Notes: a model not told the origin generated them from the sequence alone. Shown: positions 23,905-35,950, counted from the first letter of the stretch. The stretch is DNA of 64,000 nt from Chelonoidis abingdonii (GCF_003597395.2 NC_133771.1:51248321-51312320), one strand, 5' to 3'. A program made the numbers and translations.

Positions 23905-24000
23905 GTTGGGTACCAACCAGGATTTGAACCCCAGTCTCTCATATCAAAGGGCGGTCTCCTGTATCAAAGGGCAGCACCTAACCACTACACTAGCCAGTCA
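23905..24000 (-). repeat. tRNA-like unit with pol III boxes at the LINE head
   Basis: On the minus strand, an A-box-like TAGTGTAGTGGTTAGG (near 23994) is followed about 60 bp later by GGTTCAAATCC (23930-23920), a perfect B-box. A partial duplication of TATCAAAGGGC lies between them. A functional tRNA is unlikely, as I cannot form a complete acceptor stem. It is either a tRNA-derived SINE or the 5' promoter or target of the adjacent LINE. Confidence 0.5.
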
Positions 24001-24008
24001 CTCTAATA

Positions 24009-24045
24009 TAAAGTGTATATATATATATATATATATACACTTTAG
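24009..24045. repeat. Perfect AT palindrome
   Basis: TAAAGTGTATAT...ATATACACTTTA: a TA microsatellite framed by AAAGTG/CACTTT, so the whole unit is self-complementary and could extrude as a hairpin. Probably a microsatellite that grew inside a short inverted repeat. Confidence 0.8.
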
Positions 24046-24340
24046 GTAATATATATTTAAATAGGGCACTGGGTCATTGTTTACAAGAAATGTACCGATG
24101 CCTGAAGAGGTCAGTCTGGAATGACTTCTCCACTTGGGTAAAAGAATCATGAGGCTTTTGTGCCCTCTTCTGATGCACCTTGGAGAGGGGACAAAGAGAT
24201 AGCTGGAAATCTGGAGAAGAAAATACCAGTTTCCAAGCACAGAAAGTGATTGGGTGAAAACCAGCATACAGATAAATAGAGATAAAATGGCAACCATAAC
24301 AACAGCATTCACTTTTAGCTAGAGCTACTATTTAATTATA

Positions 24341-24543
24341 GTATCAGAGGGATAGCCATGTTAATCTGGATCTGTAAAAGCAGCAGAGTCCTGTGCCTTA
24401 TAGACAAACAGACGTATAGGAGCATGAGCTTTCGTGGGTGAATACCCACTTCATCAGATACATCTTATGAAGTGAGTATTCACCCACAAAAGCTCATGCT
24501 CCTATACGTCTGTCTGTCTATAAGGTGCCACAGGACTCTTTGT
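24341..24543. mobile_element. Foldback retroelement (Penelope-like suspected) with 12-bp duplication
   Basis: Flanked by the 12-bp direct repeat TATTTAATTATA at 24329-24340 and 24544-24555. Inside are two arms in inverted orientation: 24388-24456 and 24470-24539 share, as complements, CTTATAGACAAACAGACG and GGAGCATGAGCTTTCG versus AAGCTCATGCTCC and GTCTATAAGG. The left side extends further (GTATCAGAGGGATAGCC) than the right, which stops at GGACTCTTTGT. It looks like a head-to-head dimer of one retroelement 3' end. The long target duplication argues against a hAT or Harbinger element. Penelope-like assignment is from memory. Confidence 0.6.
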
Positions 24544-24555
24544 TATTTAATTATA

Positions 24556-25835
24556 TCCACCCTAATCATTCATTTGGCTGGAAGACTGCAAAATGCCAGC
24601 CTTTCAAGGGTTAAATTTACTAAATTATGTTTATATTTTTTAAAAAATTAAACTTTAATAAAAAGCAATCTCTCAAACAAAATGACATTTTGACAGTGAA
24701 TAATTTCACATTTATACAATTTACTTTGGACCTGAATAAAAGGTACGGTTTTGAATAATTCAATGGTGACAGATATTTATGTGAAGAAATGGGCATGAGT
24801 TCTGAGAAATTAGAGGAGAAATAAACTATAACAACACAGGCCTTAATCTTGCCAAGTTCATGAGTGTGGGGAGACCACTGCACTAGCACAGAGCCCCACT
24901 GATATGGGTGGGGTTGGCTCTGGGAAGGTGCAGGGGTCCACTATATATATGAGTTTGAAGGACTGGGGCCAAAAAGAGCAGCCCACTGAAAATGCAGGAT
25001 ATATTTCCCCAAAAGAGAATGTATCTAATATGACTGTAATAAAAAAACACTTGAACTTAGCTGAATAAGAAATAGAGATGTATGTTGCATGAGTACTAGT
25101 GTATATACTGTATATAAACCTACAGAGATATGTTATACAAATGAATGTCTTGAGCCTTCAACATGTTACATGAGAACAGATCTGTGAACCCATATGCAAA
25201 AATCTGCAAGATCGGGCCTAGATATAACAACTTGGTTACATGCAAAATATCCAAATCCCCCCTCCCTTTAAAATATGTTCTTGAAAAATAAAAATGCGGA
25301 CCCAGATTCTTCCACTTGTGTTGAGGAAAATATGTGCAAGTGAGAAAAGTGGAACTAGAAAGGCTGAAAGTAGATTACATCTGAATCATGATTAGGTCCA
25401 GCATGAGTATCTATATGTACATACATTCATGGAAGGCATGGATTCCAAGGATCCATACCACATGGACACGAATCCATACCATTCACAGTTCATAGAAATA
25501 AGCATAATGGCAAAGTAGGGCATATAAGCAAATGCAAACTGATCTAGCTGAAAACCCTCACATCTGACACTAAAGAGGGGAATAAGAATGTGCTATGGGC
25601 AGCCAACCAATGGAAAGAGAGAATGTATACATGACACAGTAAAGGCTATTCAGTATATACAAAAAGAATGAAGACAACAAGCAATGGCAACTAGCAATGG
25701 GGTAAGAAGGTGAAATTTGCTGGTGTGCAAAAGAAAAGATGCCTCTGACTTTAGTAGAGCTTTGCCAATTAACACCACCTGAGGATCTGGCCCCTCATAT
25801 ATAAGGTGCAGGTTTAAAAGTAGAGGACAATTTCC
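24556..25835. other. Unassigned AT-rich DNA
   Basis: No exon or repeat recognised. The frame at 24620-24889 (minus) has no known motif. Confidence 0.45.
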
Positions 25836-26015
25836 AAAGTCATTTAGGTGCCTAAAGATACAGATAAGTGCCTAGTGCCAGAGTACCAAGTTACACATCT
25901 AATTTGATTTTCAGATCTGCCTGAGTGAGGTGCCTATTCTACTCTGGTGGCTTTAGAAATCCCACTAGGCACCTATCTCAATCTTTAGGTGCCTTAATAC
26001 CTTTAAAAATCTGGC
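25836..26015. mobile_element. MITE-like repeat fragment
   Basis: Inverted words TTTAGGTGCCTAAAG / CTAGTG and CACTAGGCACC / TCTTTAGGTGCC make an imperfect foldback of about 180 bp. It matches abundant turtle repeats built on GGTGCCTAA. The ends are too degraded to name a superfamily. Confidence 0.45.
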
Positions 26016-27561
26016 TCATAGATGATATTGACACCTAATGAGGACAACAATAACATTACAAAAGACAGAATAAACTTGTGTGTGAGGACCTTGGCAACAG
26101 GACGGACATGCAAGAAATTGCTAAACCTGCTCCTGTTAATGCTCATTTACTCTGTATGAAAGTTAAGTACAAAGCAGTACACCTCGGTGTGTGTTTTGAA
26201 GGCCTGAGTATGTAACAAACCAGCTCAGCTTACAATGGGTGCCCAAAAGAAAAGTCCTAATGTGTCTCTCAATATGAATAATAAATTCTAGCTTATGGCC
26301 CTCATTTTTATTGTAATTCATTATTTTGTTTTTAAAGAATACAATGGCCCTATTTAACGATGGCCATCTGAAGATGTGCAGAAGCCACTGTTTCCATGGA
26401 GATGCAGAGGTGTTACTGCATGATATGCAATATGCTGAGGCCACTTTCTCTTTGTGAAAAGAGATGAGAGTTTATGCCAGCCCCCATCTCAGTTGTTCAT
26501 CTGGCTGTGGTGGGGGTGGAGAGGTGGCAGTCAGTGATTTTTCCAGATTCTAATTCCAACCTGTGTTGACTAAGAGGTAACAGGAAAAAAACAGATTGTG
26601 AAAAATCATGATACAAATCTTAGCAAGATGTAGGAAGAGTATAGATAAGGACTATGATGAAGAAAATGGTACAAGCACTCCTGTACTATGGGCAGTGGAT
26701 CAAGAGTCACAATTTATCTATCCATTTCTTTCTAAATCTTTTGAATATATTTCAAGTTTTAACTGTTTTCAGTTCTTCATGTTAAAAGCTGCCATACTGC
26801 CATGCATATTGATTGCTGCAGCTTGTAGTGTACAGTGGGTGTAAAGCTGGGGCTGTTTCCATAACCCATGGCTTACCAAGTCTTCCTTATAGTTAGTTTA
26901 AAATAATGACCATGGAAACAGCAAAAGCTTTTGATATTTGCATATCTTCTCATCCAGAAAGTTTAAAGCACTGTTTTTATAGGCTGCAGCTTTAAAGAAG
27001 GCCCTGTTACAAATCTGAGAGAAAAGGAAAAGACACCGACATGCTTGGGTGCTTTAGGGACCCAGAAAAAGAACATGCAGTGGAATTAAAGTATAACCAC
27101 TGTTCTTCTTCAGAGCACAATAACACTGGCATTAATTTTACAGGGGACACCTTGAGGGCAGATGGAGAGCTTCAGTCTATCAACTATATCAATTTGACTG
27201 CAGCAGCAATTTCCCCACCCTGTTACCTAAACAGGTGGAAGTTTAGACCTTCTAAACTTTTTTTACCCCTAATTTTAATCCACTCAATATTAGTCTATGC
27301 TGCTTCTTTCATCTTGTCCTGGATATAGGATTCCCTATCACTTATTGAGAGGAAGTGTTTTCCAGAAGACCTAACCCAGTACAATATGAGGTTGCTAGAT
27401 TGATAGGGTCCAGGTGGCTTTTAAAAATACAAGTTAATCATTGATCAACTGTAGTATTAGAAAAAAAGAGTGGTTCACTTTCAAATTGTCCTTTTTGGCA
27501 AATACTTTGTATACTGCCAAAAACACCAGCCAACCAACCAACCACCACAAAAACTTACAGA
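26016..27561. other. Unassigned AT-rich DNA
   Basis: No supported feature. The open frames at 26163-26444 (minus), 26608-26844 and 27041-27328 carry no domain, and their flanks are not convincing splice sites. Confidence 0.45.
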
Positions 27562-27569
27562 AGAACAGG

Positions 27570-27892
27570 TAGGACTGGTGCTAGAGTTTTTCGCGCCCTA
27601 GGCGCACGGCCATTTCGCTGCCCCACGTGCCGCTCCCGCGGCTCCAGTGGAGCTGCCGCAGCCATTTCTGCGGAGGATCCGTTGGTCCACGGCTCCGGTG
27701 CAGCTGCTGAGCTGCTGCAGCTGTGTCTGCAGCAGCTCCACCAAAGCCGCGGATCAACGGACCCTCCGCAGGCACGATTGTGGCAGGTCCACTGGAGCCG
27801 CCTGCCACCCCCCCCGGCAAAATGCGCGCCCCCCAAAAATCCTGGCACCCTAGGCGATTGCCTAGTTCGCCTCAATGGAAGTGCCAGCCCTG
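27570..27892. mobile_element. hAT-like GC-rich MITE, copy 1
   Basis: 323 bp flanked by a perfect 8-bp duplication, AGAACAGG (27562-27569 and 27893-27900). Ends are TAGGACTGGTGCTAG and GTGCCAGCCCTG, an imperfect inverted repeat related to the ends of the element at 63002-63511. Both also share the subterminal CGCCCTAGGC near the left end and CACCTAGGC/CCCTAGGCG near the right. The GC-rich interior produces long spurious frames on both strands. Confidence 0.8.
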
Positions 27893-27932
27893 AGAACAGG
27901 ATAACCCAGTAAATGGAACTGCATTCTTCTAA

Positions 27933-28265
27933 GGCTACGTCTACACTGTGAGGTGCGGTTCTAATTCATAGCTCTCACAGATGTACTCAAACCTGTTATC
28001 TTCGATCTTGCACCCTAAAAATAGAAGTGTAGCCACAGTAACATAGGCAGCTGCAGCAGCAGCATAAGCTCGCCATCTTGAATATATACCCTCAAGATTC
28101 AGGCAAGTTTGTACTCTGGACAACTACCCCAGGCTGCCACTGCTGCTGCCCATTCTACCACTGCTGCAACACTATTTTTAGTATGCTAGCTTGATGAGAG
28201 CTCACATCAATACATCTAAGCAAGCTGGGATTCACCACTCTCCAGCTTGTAGTGTAGGTGCAGCC
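27933..28265. mobile_element. Harbinger-like MITE
   Basis: 333 bp with inverted ends GGCTACGTCTACACT and AGTGTAGGTGCAGCC, flanked by TAA on both sides (27930-27932, 28266-28268). Internal words such as CACCCTAAAAATAG and AGAAGTGTAGCCACAG recur at 46391-46725, so the two are the same family. Confidence 0.65.
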
Positions 28266-28268
28266 TAA

Positions 28269-31200
28269 GCAGTCTATTCCTATTCAGTAAAACACATATA
28301 CAAGTGTCTAATTTTAATATGCTTAAGTACATAGTTAAATGCTTTGCGGATGGGCTTAAGCATGGGATGGATTTAAGAACGTGTTTAAATACTTTTGATG
28401 AACTAGATTCTTAAGGCCTGATTTAAAGCCCACTGAAATCAATGAGAGTGTTTTTTAAACAAGCACAGCACAGTTCATGAGGATGCATGTACTTAATTAA
28501 GCCACTTTTCTGAACCCCTTATCCTGGGTATGTTGTGTAGTCAATTAGTCAATAGAGGTAAGTTAGAGAACCTTGAGGGTTCTTCTAACTTGCTCCAGTT
28601 GCCAATGGAGCTCTGAGGTTTATAATGAGCTAAGAATAAGCACAATGTAGGGATAGGCTGGCCCTGCCTTCTATGCCCCACTGTGGGTAGCTCTGGTAGT
28701 ATTAAAGGCACTTTGAGCTGGAAGCATAGTGCAAAGGGGCCATAGCATGCACAGGATCTGTGACCACAATTTTAAAATACATTTTATAATTGATCCCAAA
28801 CTTCCCAGGATTTTTTTCCCCAGAGCTGAGATGTGCCTTGTGAAATTTCAGGGGTGTACTGTTTTTGAGGGGAAATGATATGGGGTGGGGAAGGAGGGAA
28901 ATTAGGTTTAACTATAGAGCTGCTGCATAGTTAACTGTCAGGATATGAATTAATCCTGTCTGCCTGGAAGAAAGGGAAAGAAGATATGAAGAGTTAGGTT
29001 AGATGTCCAGAGATTCTAGATTATATATGTATATGTACATAAGCCAGCAAAAATATGAGTTGTGTGGAGTGCAGAGTCTAGTTATGAGATAACAATACAA
29101 AGCACAATTAATATAACTAACATTGGAAGAGGAGGCGGAGGAAAGGGGAAAACCACCACCATTTGATTTAACTTTTGAGACCAACACCATTTTATAATAA
29201 TAAAAGTAAAGCAGGTATGCTATAGTAAGACACACATGGGACTCAGCTTTTAAAAGCGAAGCCCACTGAACACTTAGAGCTTTAAAAGGTGACCCTTCAT
29301 TTTCTCTGATGTTCATTTGCAAAATCTTTACCTAATATATTCTCATTCATAATATTTCATTCACATCCCAGGGCTTTTATTATGCTTGTGGTTTCTAATC
29401 ACTGTTTTTTGTGATAAAGTCATTTTCCCATTAGGAAATGGACTAAAACTATCAAATCATTTCACATAGGCCACTGAACAACTGCCAGGTGATAATGACT
29501 TTCAGTTGCATTTTTGCTATGTTCATTTTCACACCTGTGACCTGGAAGTGAAAGGCTCTGTAGTCTCCTTTAAAACATTTAGTCTCTGCCATACTTGGAC
29601 ATTTCAATAATCAAATATCCTTACTACTGTACTATCAACTAAGTGAAAATAAACCCCTTCACATGAAATGCAGGCAGCTATATATGCCAAATTACTATTA
29701 ACTGTTTCTTCTGGCATAAATAATGCAATATTGTAAATGAACTGTTGATGACTCGTTTATTGTATTAAAGTATAATGAAAAAAAGACTGTTTCTATGTCC
29801 TTGCCACACAAACCTTGCATGCGTTGTATTTTGTAAATCATGTGAAGGATTATGAACAGTGCTGGCCAGCAAATCTTAAAGAGCTGTTTAGTTTGGTTTG
29901 TTTATATACTACACTGTGGATTGTATTTGCATATACACTAACAACCTGACCTTTACCACCCAATGTAAAAAGATTAATATAAAATTAGAAACAATTATTT
30001 GAAGTTTGTACACAAGGTGACTACATACAACATAGTGCATTATTGCTTTGACTTATTTGTACTGTGTAATTACTATGCTGTACCTCAAAACATTAACAGG
30101 AGACAACTTATTCTCTTACAAGAATGATAAACACAATGTATTTGACTCTATCACCCATGATTAATAGGGTCTTTTTTATTCATGAAGTTAGATGTCAGAC
30201 TCGACTGAAAAATGTGTATCATCTTAAATGTATTTATTCCAAAGCTTGGTAAAATTGCTCTACATTGCTACAGATGGATATAATAACAACCACATTTCAC
30301 TGTTTTATGGATTAAAACAGAATGTATGTCAAATAATGACCTTAAACTTTCTGTGTTGGAAATTTCATTTAAAAATTGCCAAACAAAGTGGCTCCCAGAA
30401 TAATCCATTATAAATGATTCATGTGAAATCTCCTACAGTTTCCAAACCATACTCCTGAAAATATAAATCCTTGAAGCTTCAGAATTATAAATGTTGGCAT
30501 TCCTGTGCTCCAGGCTAAAATCTTATGTCCCGCCCATGGGAAGTGACTCCTGGGACTGCATACTGCTGCTGCTGTATGATGTTTTTCTGCTTTCTGGGTA
30601 TACTTTCTCTTCTATTTTCTCCTATTTACATTTGGTTTATTTTAACGCCTGTAAAATGCTTCTTTTTAAGACATACTGTACTTCTGTCTCTTGTGTGATA
30701 ATTGTTAGGAAATTTATATTAATGCTGACTTAATCTGGCTTTTAGAGACATGTTCCTCTTCTGAAATTTCTAAAATATTTGTCTAGGTCAGTGAGTGATT
30801 CTTTACATTGATTTTGCCCTAAGGAGGCACTAGGTCATTTTGTTTAAAAAATATCTTCCAAAAGCAGAGACCACTTTTGAAAATGTTGGCCTTAATGTCT
30901 TCATAAAAGAAGCAATACAAGAATAAGTAGGGAGCACTGTTAGAAAAATGCTCAACTGAGAAACTTCTCACAAAACCAAAGGGACAGTTAACAAGTGCAA
31001 AGAGATTATGAATTGATTCACAATTTCTGACTCAATCCCTGATTGCATTCAAAGCTAACAGACTGCCTGATGAATCCATAGCTTTATTTAAATCTACTTC
31101 TGCTGTGACACCAAAAGTATTGTTTGAACCAGGGGCCATGAAATCAATGGAGATCAGTGAGCATAAAACCAGAGTAATGCAGTGGTGAATCAGGTCCCAT

Positions 31201-31930
31201 GTATTTCTGACATACAGGGCCTGCACAGAAGGGTTGATATTTCTGAATGAAAACTAGACCCAATGTCTGCTAAACTGTCACAATGAGACTGCAGTGATTT
31301 TATTATGAAAGAGATAGGGTTGAGAGTCATTTTAGAAACTGACATACAACACATCAAAGTGCTTCTGGCTGTTTTAATCAATGATAATAACATTTTTGCA
31401 TAGAAAACTGGAAATGTTAAAAAATCATGCCATAAGTTCTGTCTGGATACTGAACACACCTTCAACTTCTGAAGGGGGAGACCTTTCAATTGAATTGTCT
31501 GGTAGACTTGCTGAATTATTTTGCTTTCTTTTCAAACATCAAAGATTTTCAAATTCCCAGCAATGGGTCTACAATTTGTTTATTGTTAAGCTAAATCTTT
31601 GTCCTGGCACAGTGATTACTGTATTTGCTTCCTCTTGTAGTCAAGAAAGAGTCATGCAATGTGTGGCAGAATAAATGGACACACAGTTTGTGTTATATTA
31701 GAGAACATATATTTCAACATACTTCACGATATGCTCTTGCTATTTAGATCTGCTGCAGTTCTCTGTGCAAAACTGAAGTTATCTATAGATCAAAATCTGC
31801 ACGAATACTACGACTGGGGGGATTGGAAAATATTTTAATGTTCTCTGACTTACCAAAAGTAAGCCTATTCTGATGATGGTTCTGAAACAGGAATATCAGA
31901 AGGCTTAGCACCAGATTTTGGAAAACAGAG
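28269..31930. other. Unassigned AT-rich DNA, possible conserved non-coding sequence
   Basis: No exon recognised. A small MITE-like relic lies near 28420-28450 (GGCCTGATTTAAAGCCC and CTGAAATCAATGAGAG). The stretch 29330-30480 is AT-rich, free of recognisable repeats and carries homeobox-type ATTA words, the look of a conserved non-coding element. Only comparison with other vertebrates could show this. Confidence 0.4.
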
Positions 31931-32835
31931 CTTGTTATCAATTAAGGCCCCTATTCAGTATGTCCACTTTCACAGCCTCGTGGCCAAGATGGAGTCTGCG
32001 TTGCAAGCAGCTCTGGCAAAGAAAAGGAATGTGCAGGAATGCAACAAGGAATCCCCCTTCCACCCCAGGGGACACCTGTTCCAAACCCCCAGAGTGAACA
32101 CATACACACCAGAATAATACAATGAATATAGGAAAGGGAAATATTTATTCACAGAGAGATGAATGGAGAAGAACCACAGAGTGGAAGATAGGAGGAGCAG
32201 TAAAACGGGATTACATTCAACATGAGGTCTCACAGGCTCAGTCAGTGTACACAATCTGAAAGGGCAGACACTGAGTAATGCATCTGCACTCAGAGTTCAG
32301 GAGTCATGGGCAAAGTTTCAGTCTGGGAGTCAGTCTTGGGTGCTTCTGGTTATCTTTGGCGACAGTAAATTTCCCCAGCAAACCTCTCCGGTACCCTCTT
32401 CTGCCGCACTCTTTGCAATGCCATACAGAGCAACCACCTCCCCACTTAACTAGATAACAACCTTCCTCCTTATTCCCAGTGCAAAGTCGTAAGCCCTAGT
32501 ACTCACAGCCCCATGCAGCTCTGGGCAACCATGATACTGCATCCAGCTCTACTTTGTCCATCTCCAGTGATTCCTCCCTGGCACAGTGCTCCTCCTTGGT
32601 CCTGTCCTGGGGCATCCCCAATCCCAGGCTTTCGGCAGGTTCTCCACTGCTTCTTTCACTGTGTGAGGGCCTGCTTTCTGTAGCCCTTCTCTTCTGGAGC
32701 TCTCCCTATCTCCACACTCCCAGCCCCCAAACAGCATTTCCTCTTCATGGACAATCAGCACTTCCTTGCTCGCCCTCAGGGAAAAGTTTTAAAGGGACCA
32801 TGTTCTCTAAACCCCAAGGTAGTTACATGTGAAGA
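31931..32835. repeat. GC-richer unclassified block
   Basis: Base composition rises against its AT-rich surroundings at both edges. The open frames on both strands (31970-32254 minus, 32549-32761 minus, 32554-32832 plus) have no known motif. The texture resembles an LTR or a decayed repeat, but I found no TG...CA ends or flanking duplication. Confidence 0.3.
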
Positions 32836-34238
32836 CTTATACACATGCTAAACTTTATGCAATGTGTATAGTGCCACTGGCATCAGTGACACTACTCACA
32901 GCATGTAAACTTAAGCATGTGTGCATGTCTTTTGCAGGTGTAGAATCTAACTTTTCAGAATAGCTTTTAGGCCATGTTTATATGTGAACTATTAATTTTA
33001 AATGATCATCTATAGTCCTGTCCTTTTCTCTTTTCTCACAAGATTTAGTGATCTTATTTTGGTGAAAACTCAGATTTTACTACGATAAATTATTTTCTCG
33101 ATGATGTGATTTTTGTCTTCATATCATGACACAAAGGTATTTTTCATCTGAAAATGCTATATTTTAAAAATGGGTATTGTCACTATTTCTCTATATAATC
33201 TAAATGTAATATTTGATAACTGAAAATAATATGTCATTTTTCTTTAGGTTAATTATACTGAGTGAATATCAATACAAATACAAATAAATAGTGTCAGATC
33301 TAGTAATCTGCCATAAAATCAGTAGGGTGTATTTTGGCCCTAACACATCGATGCAGTACCTTACTATGCTCCATAGCAACAGAATCTTAAAACAGATTTT
33401 TCAGGAAAAGCTGTCCCTTCTCCCATTACCCCCAGAGCATTCACAGAGCTGCTAAGTAGCAGCCAAACTCTGTTCCCTTGCAGGATTTATAGTTCATGGC
33501 TCTGTTTTGAGGACTTTGAAGATAACGTTAGAGAGGAACTGCACATGTGTTATGATGAGATGGATTTGAGAGAATTCTCAAACGTAGCTGGCAGCCAGGA
33601 GCAGGACATAACCTTTCAGGGTAAAAATTCTCTGCCTGGGAGGTTTGGACACGAGAGAAGCAAAATGGCCCAACAGTGACAAACGTGTGTTGCTTTTGTG
33701 AAGTTCCATGAGTCATTTGGAATTTTTAAATATCTCTTCTTGCAACTGCTTATTTGTGAACAAAGTCTTGTTACCACATGGCATTCAAAATGCCAGCTGA
33801 TTACATGAAACATTCCAGATATGGAATAGCATACAGTATGAAATAAAGTTATTAACTTGACATAGGGGAGAAACAATGGGATCTACAGGAATATCTAATC
33901 TAGAATTCTGTTATACCTGATTTCAATTGTATGAGAGTTTTGCTTTTATGAGAACCTTTGGGGTATTAAACAATTTCAAACCAACTACAATGACAGTTTA
34001 ATTATGATAAAAATGATGAAAAGCTACAGATATATGTACGCAGGAAATAGAGCTGTTTTGGTTCTGTTCTCTTTAACATTTTGCATGCAAAGTTTTTTGA
34101 GATACCTTAAACTATTTGGCCTCAGTTAAGCAAATCCCTTACCTAGATGCTTAAAGGCTTTACTGATTAGAGATGGGATTACTCATGTACTTAATTTAAA
34201 TACACATTTAAGAGCTTTGCTCTGTTGACGCCTTATTG
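32836..34238. other. Unassigned AT-rich DNA
   Basis: No supported gene or complete repeat seen. Confidence 0.45.
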
Positions 34239-34318
34239 TATCATGGGTTTGATCCTGCTCCCAGTGAAATCAATGGGAAAAAAAATCATTGACTCCAATA
34301 AGAGCAGGACTGGGCCTG
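34239..34318. mobile_element. hAT-type MITE relic
   Basis: Imperfect palindrome: GATCCTGCTCCCAGTGAAAT / CAATGGG against TCATTGACTCCAATAAGAGC / AGGAC. Similar relics (CCATTGAAGTCAGTGGGAG with GGATCAGTCCC) occur at 48301-48368 and 62505-62575. Confidence 0.5.
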
Positions 34319-34459
34319 ATGATATTTCATATTCCCATCATAGAATTGTATTGTTCTGCATTGAAACTGAGAAACAACAAATACATAGAACTGTTGTGTT
34401 GCGTCTTCCAAGTTATTTGTTTTAAGCTGTTCTTGTAAATTCTTCTCTCTCTGTGTTTT

Positions 34460-34931
34460 ATGTTTTAGTGAACAGGAGCAGCAAACAGGGGAGTTTTGGT
34501 AGAGAATTCTCCAGGTGAAGGAGCAGAGACTATGTGATCCTTGGGGTAAGTTTGTCTTTTAGTTTGTTTGTTCTGTGCTTGCCATGTTCTTGCTTGAAGA
34601 TTAAAGCATTGTCTGTCTGGGGGGCTCTGGGCTAAACCAAGTGGCCTAGCAGGCTAGTGAGAGCTTACTACTGAGGCTCTAGCCTCTTTAATCACTAACT
34701 CCTATAGGGTCCCTTGACAAGGGGTTGGGGCTAACTCGGTGAGAACAGGGGTTTAAAAAGCCAGCTCCTAAGCTCACAGAGGACAGCAAACAAGGGAGTT
34801 TTGTGAGGGAGTTTACACAGGAAGTGTGAGAGGCAGATGCACCTAACAAACATGCTCTAAACTTTGGCCAATAACACCCATAAAAAAACAAATCAAACCA
34901 AACCAAACAAACAACCTGCAAAAGTAAAAAC
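34460..34931 (+). promoter_or_regulatory. CR1 5'UTR, second copy, two monomers
   Basis: Same layout as 10121-10671. A first unit (AACAGGAGCAGCAAACAGGG, GAATTCTCCAGGTGAAGGAG) ends in GGGGTAAGT, with the GT at 34546. A second unit (GACAGCAAACAAGGGAGTTT) lies about 310 bp downstream. The intervening sequence is not identical to that of the first CR1, so the two-unit arrangement and the donor word are kept while the rest has changed. The ORF1 start codon has decayed (around 34934). Confidence 0.5.
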
Positions 34932-35950
34932 AATACAGTAAGAAGTCCATCAGCAGAGAGGAGGCTATACAATTTATTTCATTGAATACAGCATGTAAGA
35001 TTACCTGCTTGTGGGCAGGTGGCATATGCGTGCATGTGGGTACAAACGGCTTGTGGGCCCCAGAGATACAGTCTGAGCTTTTGAGGCCAGAGTGGCTGAA
35101 CTGGAGGAGAAAAGGGAGACACAGAGGTACACAGAGGAGAATTTCAGGGTCACAACAGATTAGTAGAGCAACCTCATACCTATTCTGACAGCCTCTGTGC
35201 TATTAAGGAGAATGAAAGTCTTGGGGAAGGAGAGCATCAAGCTGGAGTGAAGGGAAATATCCCAAAATTAGAACCCTGCTTCCAGATGATATCATGGTAT
35301 CCTCTCATACTGAGGATACCTCTCCTGGGGATAGAACCTCAGTAATTAGGAAGACACAGGTAATAGTAATGGAAGAATCAATTATTAGAAATATGGTTAG
35401 TTGTGTTTGTGGTGACTGGGAGAACCTCATGGTGAATTGCCAGATAGGTGCAAAGATTGTGGATGTCATGAGACATCTAGACAGCCTTATGTGCAGTGCT
35501 GGGGAAGAGCCAGTGGCTGTGGTACATGCAGGTATCAGTGACATAGGGAAAGACAGGAGAGAGGTCCTGGTGACCAAGTTTAGCTGCTAGGTAAAAGATT
35601 AAAACCTCCATGGTAGTATTATCTGAAATGCTTCCACTTCAATGTGTGAGGCCAGAAAGACAGGCAGTACTGTAGTGTCTCAATGTGTGGATGAGACAAT
35701 GGTGTAGGAAGGTGGTTTTAGGTTTATTAGGAACTGGGGAACCTTTTGGGAAAGGAAGAGCCTATACAGTAAGGATAGGCTCTACTTAAACCAAAATGGA
35801 ACCAGATTACTGCCATGTAAAATTAAAAGGGTTGTAGAGGATTTTTAAAACTAAGAGCTGGTAGAAAGCCAACAGGTGCGGAGGAGACATGGTTTGGGCA
35901 GAGACATCCCTTAGGGATTTATTAAAGGGGTATCTCTATATCGTAGTAAA
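34932..35950 (+). pseudogene. CR1 ORF1, decayed, with esterase-like domain
   Basis: Homologous to the ORF at 10672 at its start (DNA words GATTACCTGC and TTGTGGGCAGGT) and then goes further. The frame at 35294-35590 holds the esterase-type blocks of CR1 ORF1: MEESIIRNM, where the catalytic Gly-Asp-Ser would sit, is mutated, and HAGISDIGK corresponds to the HxGxND block. The C-terminal part to about 35950 is recognisable as DNA (ATTAGGAACTGGGGAACC) but has no frame. No intact start or catalytic Ser, so non-functional. ORF1 aids packaging or targeting of CR1 RNA in active elements. Confidence 0.7.

Noticed and set aside
23905..24000. Functional tRNA gene
   Set aside because: A- and B-boxes are present, but the interior contains a duplicated TATCAAAGGGC unit and I could not form a complete cloverleaf.
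26608..27328. Possible exons in the frames at 26608-26844 and 27041-27328
   Set aside because: No motif, weak flanking splice words and no continuation in neighbouring frames.
27555..27912. Four overlapping GC-rich frames
   Set aside because: They fall on the 323-bp hAT-like MITE with an 8-bp target duplication.
32549..32832. Overlapping 70- and 92-aa frames in the GC-richer block
   Set aside because: No homology recognised on either strand.
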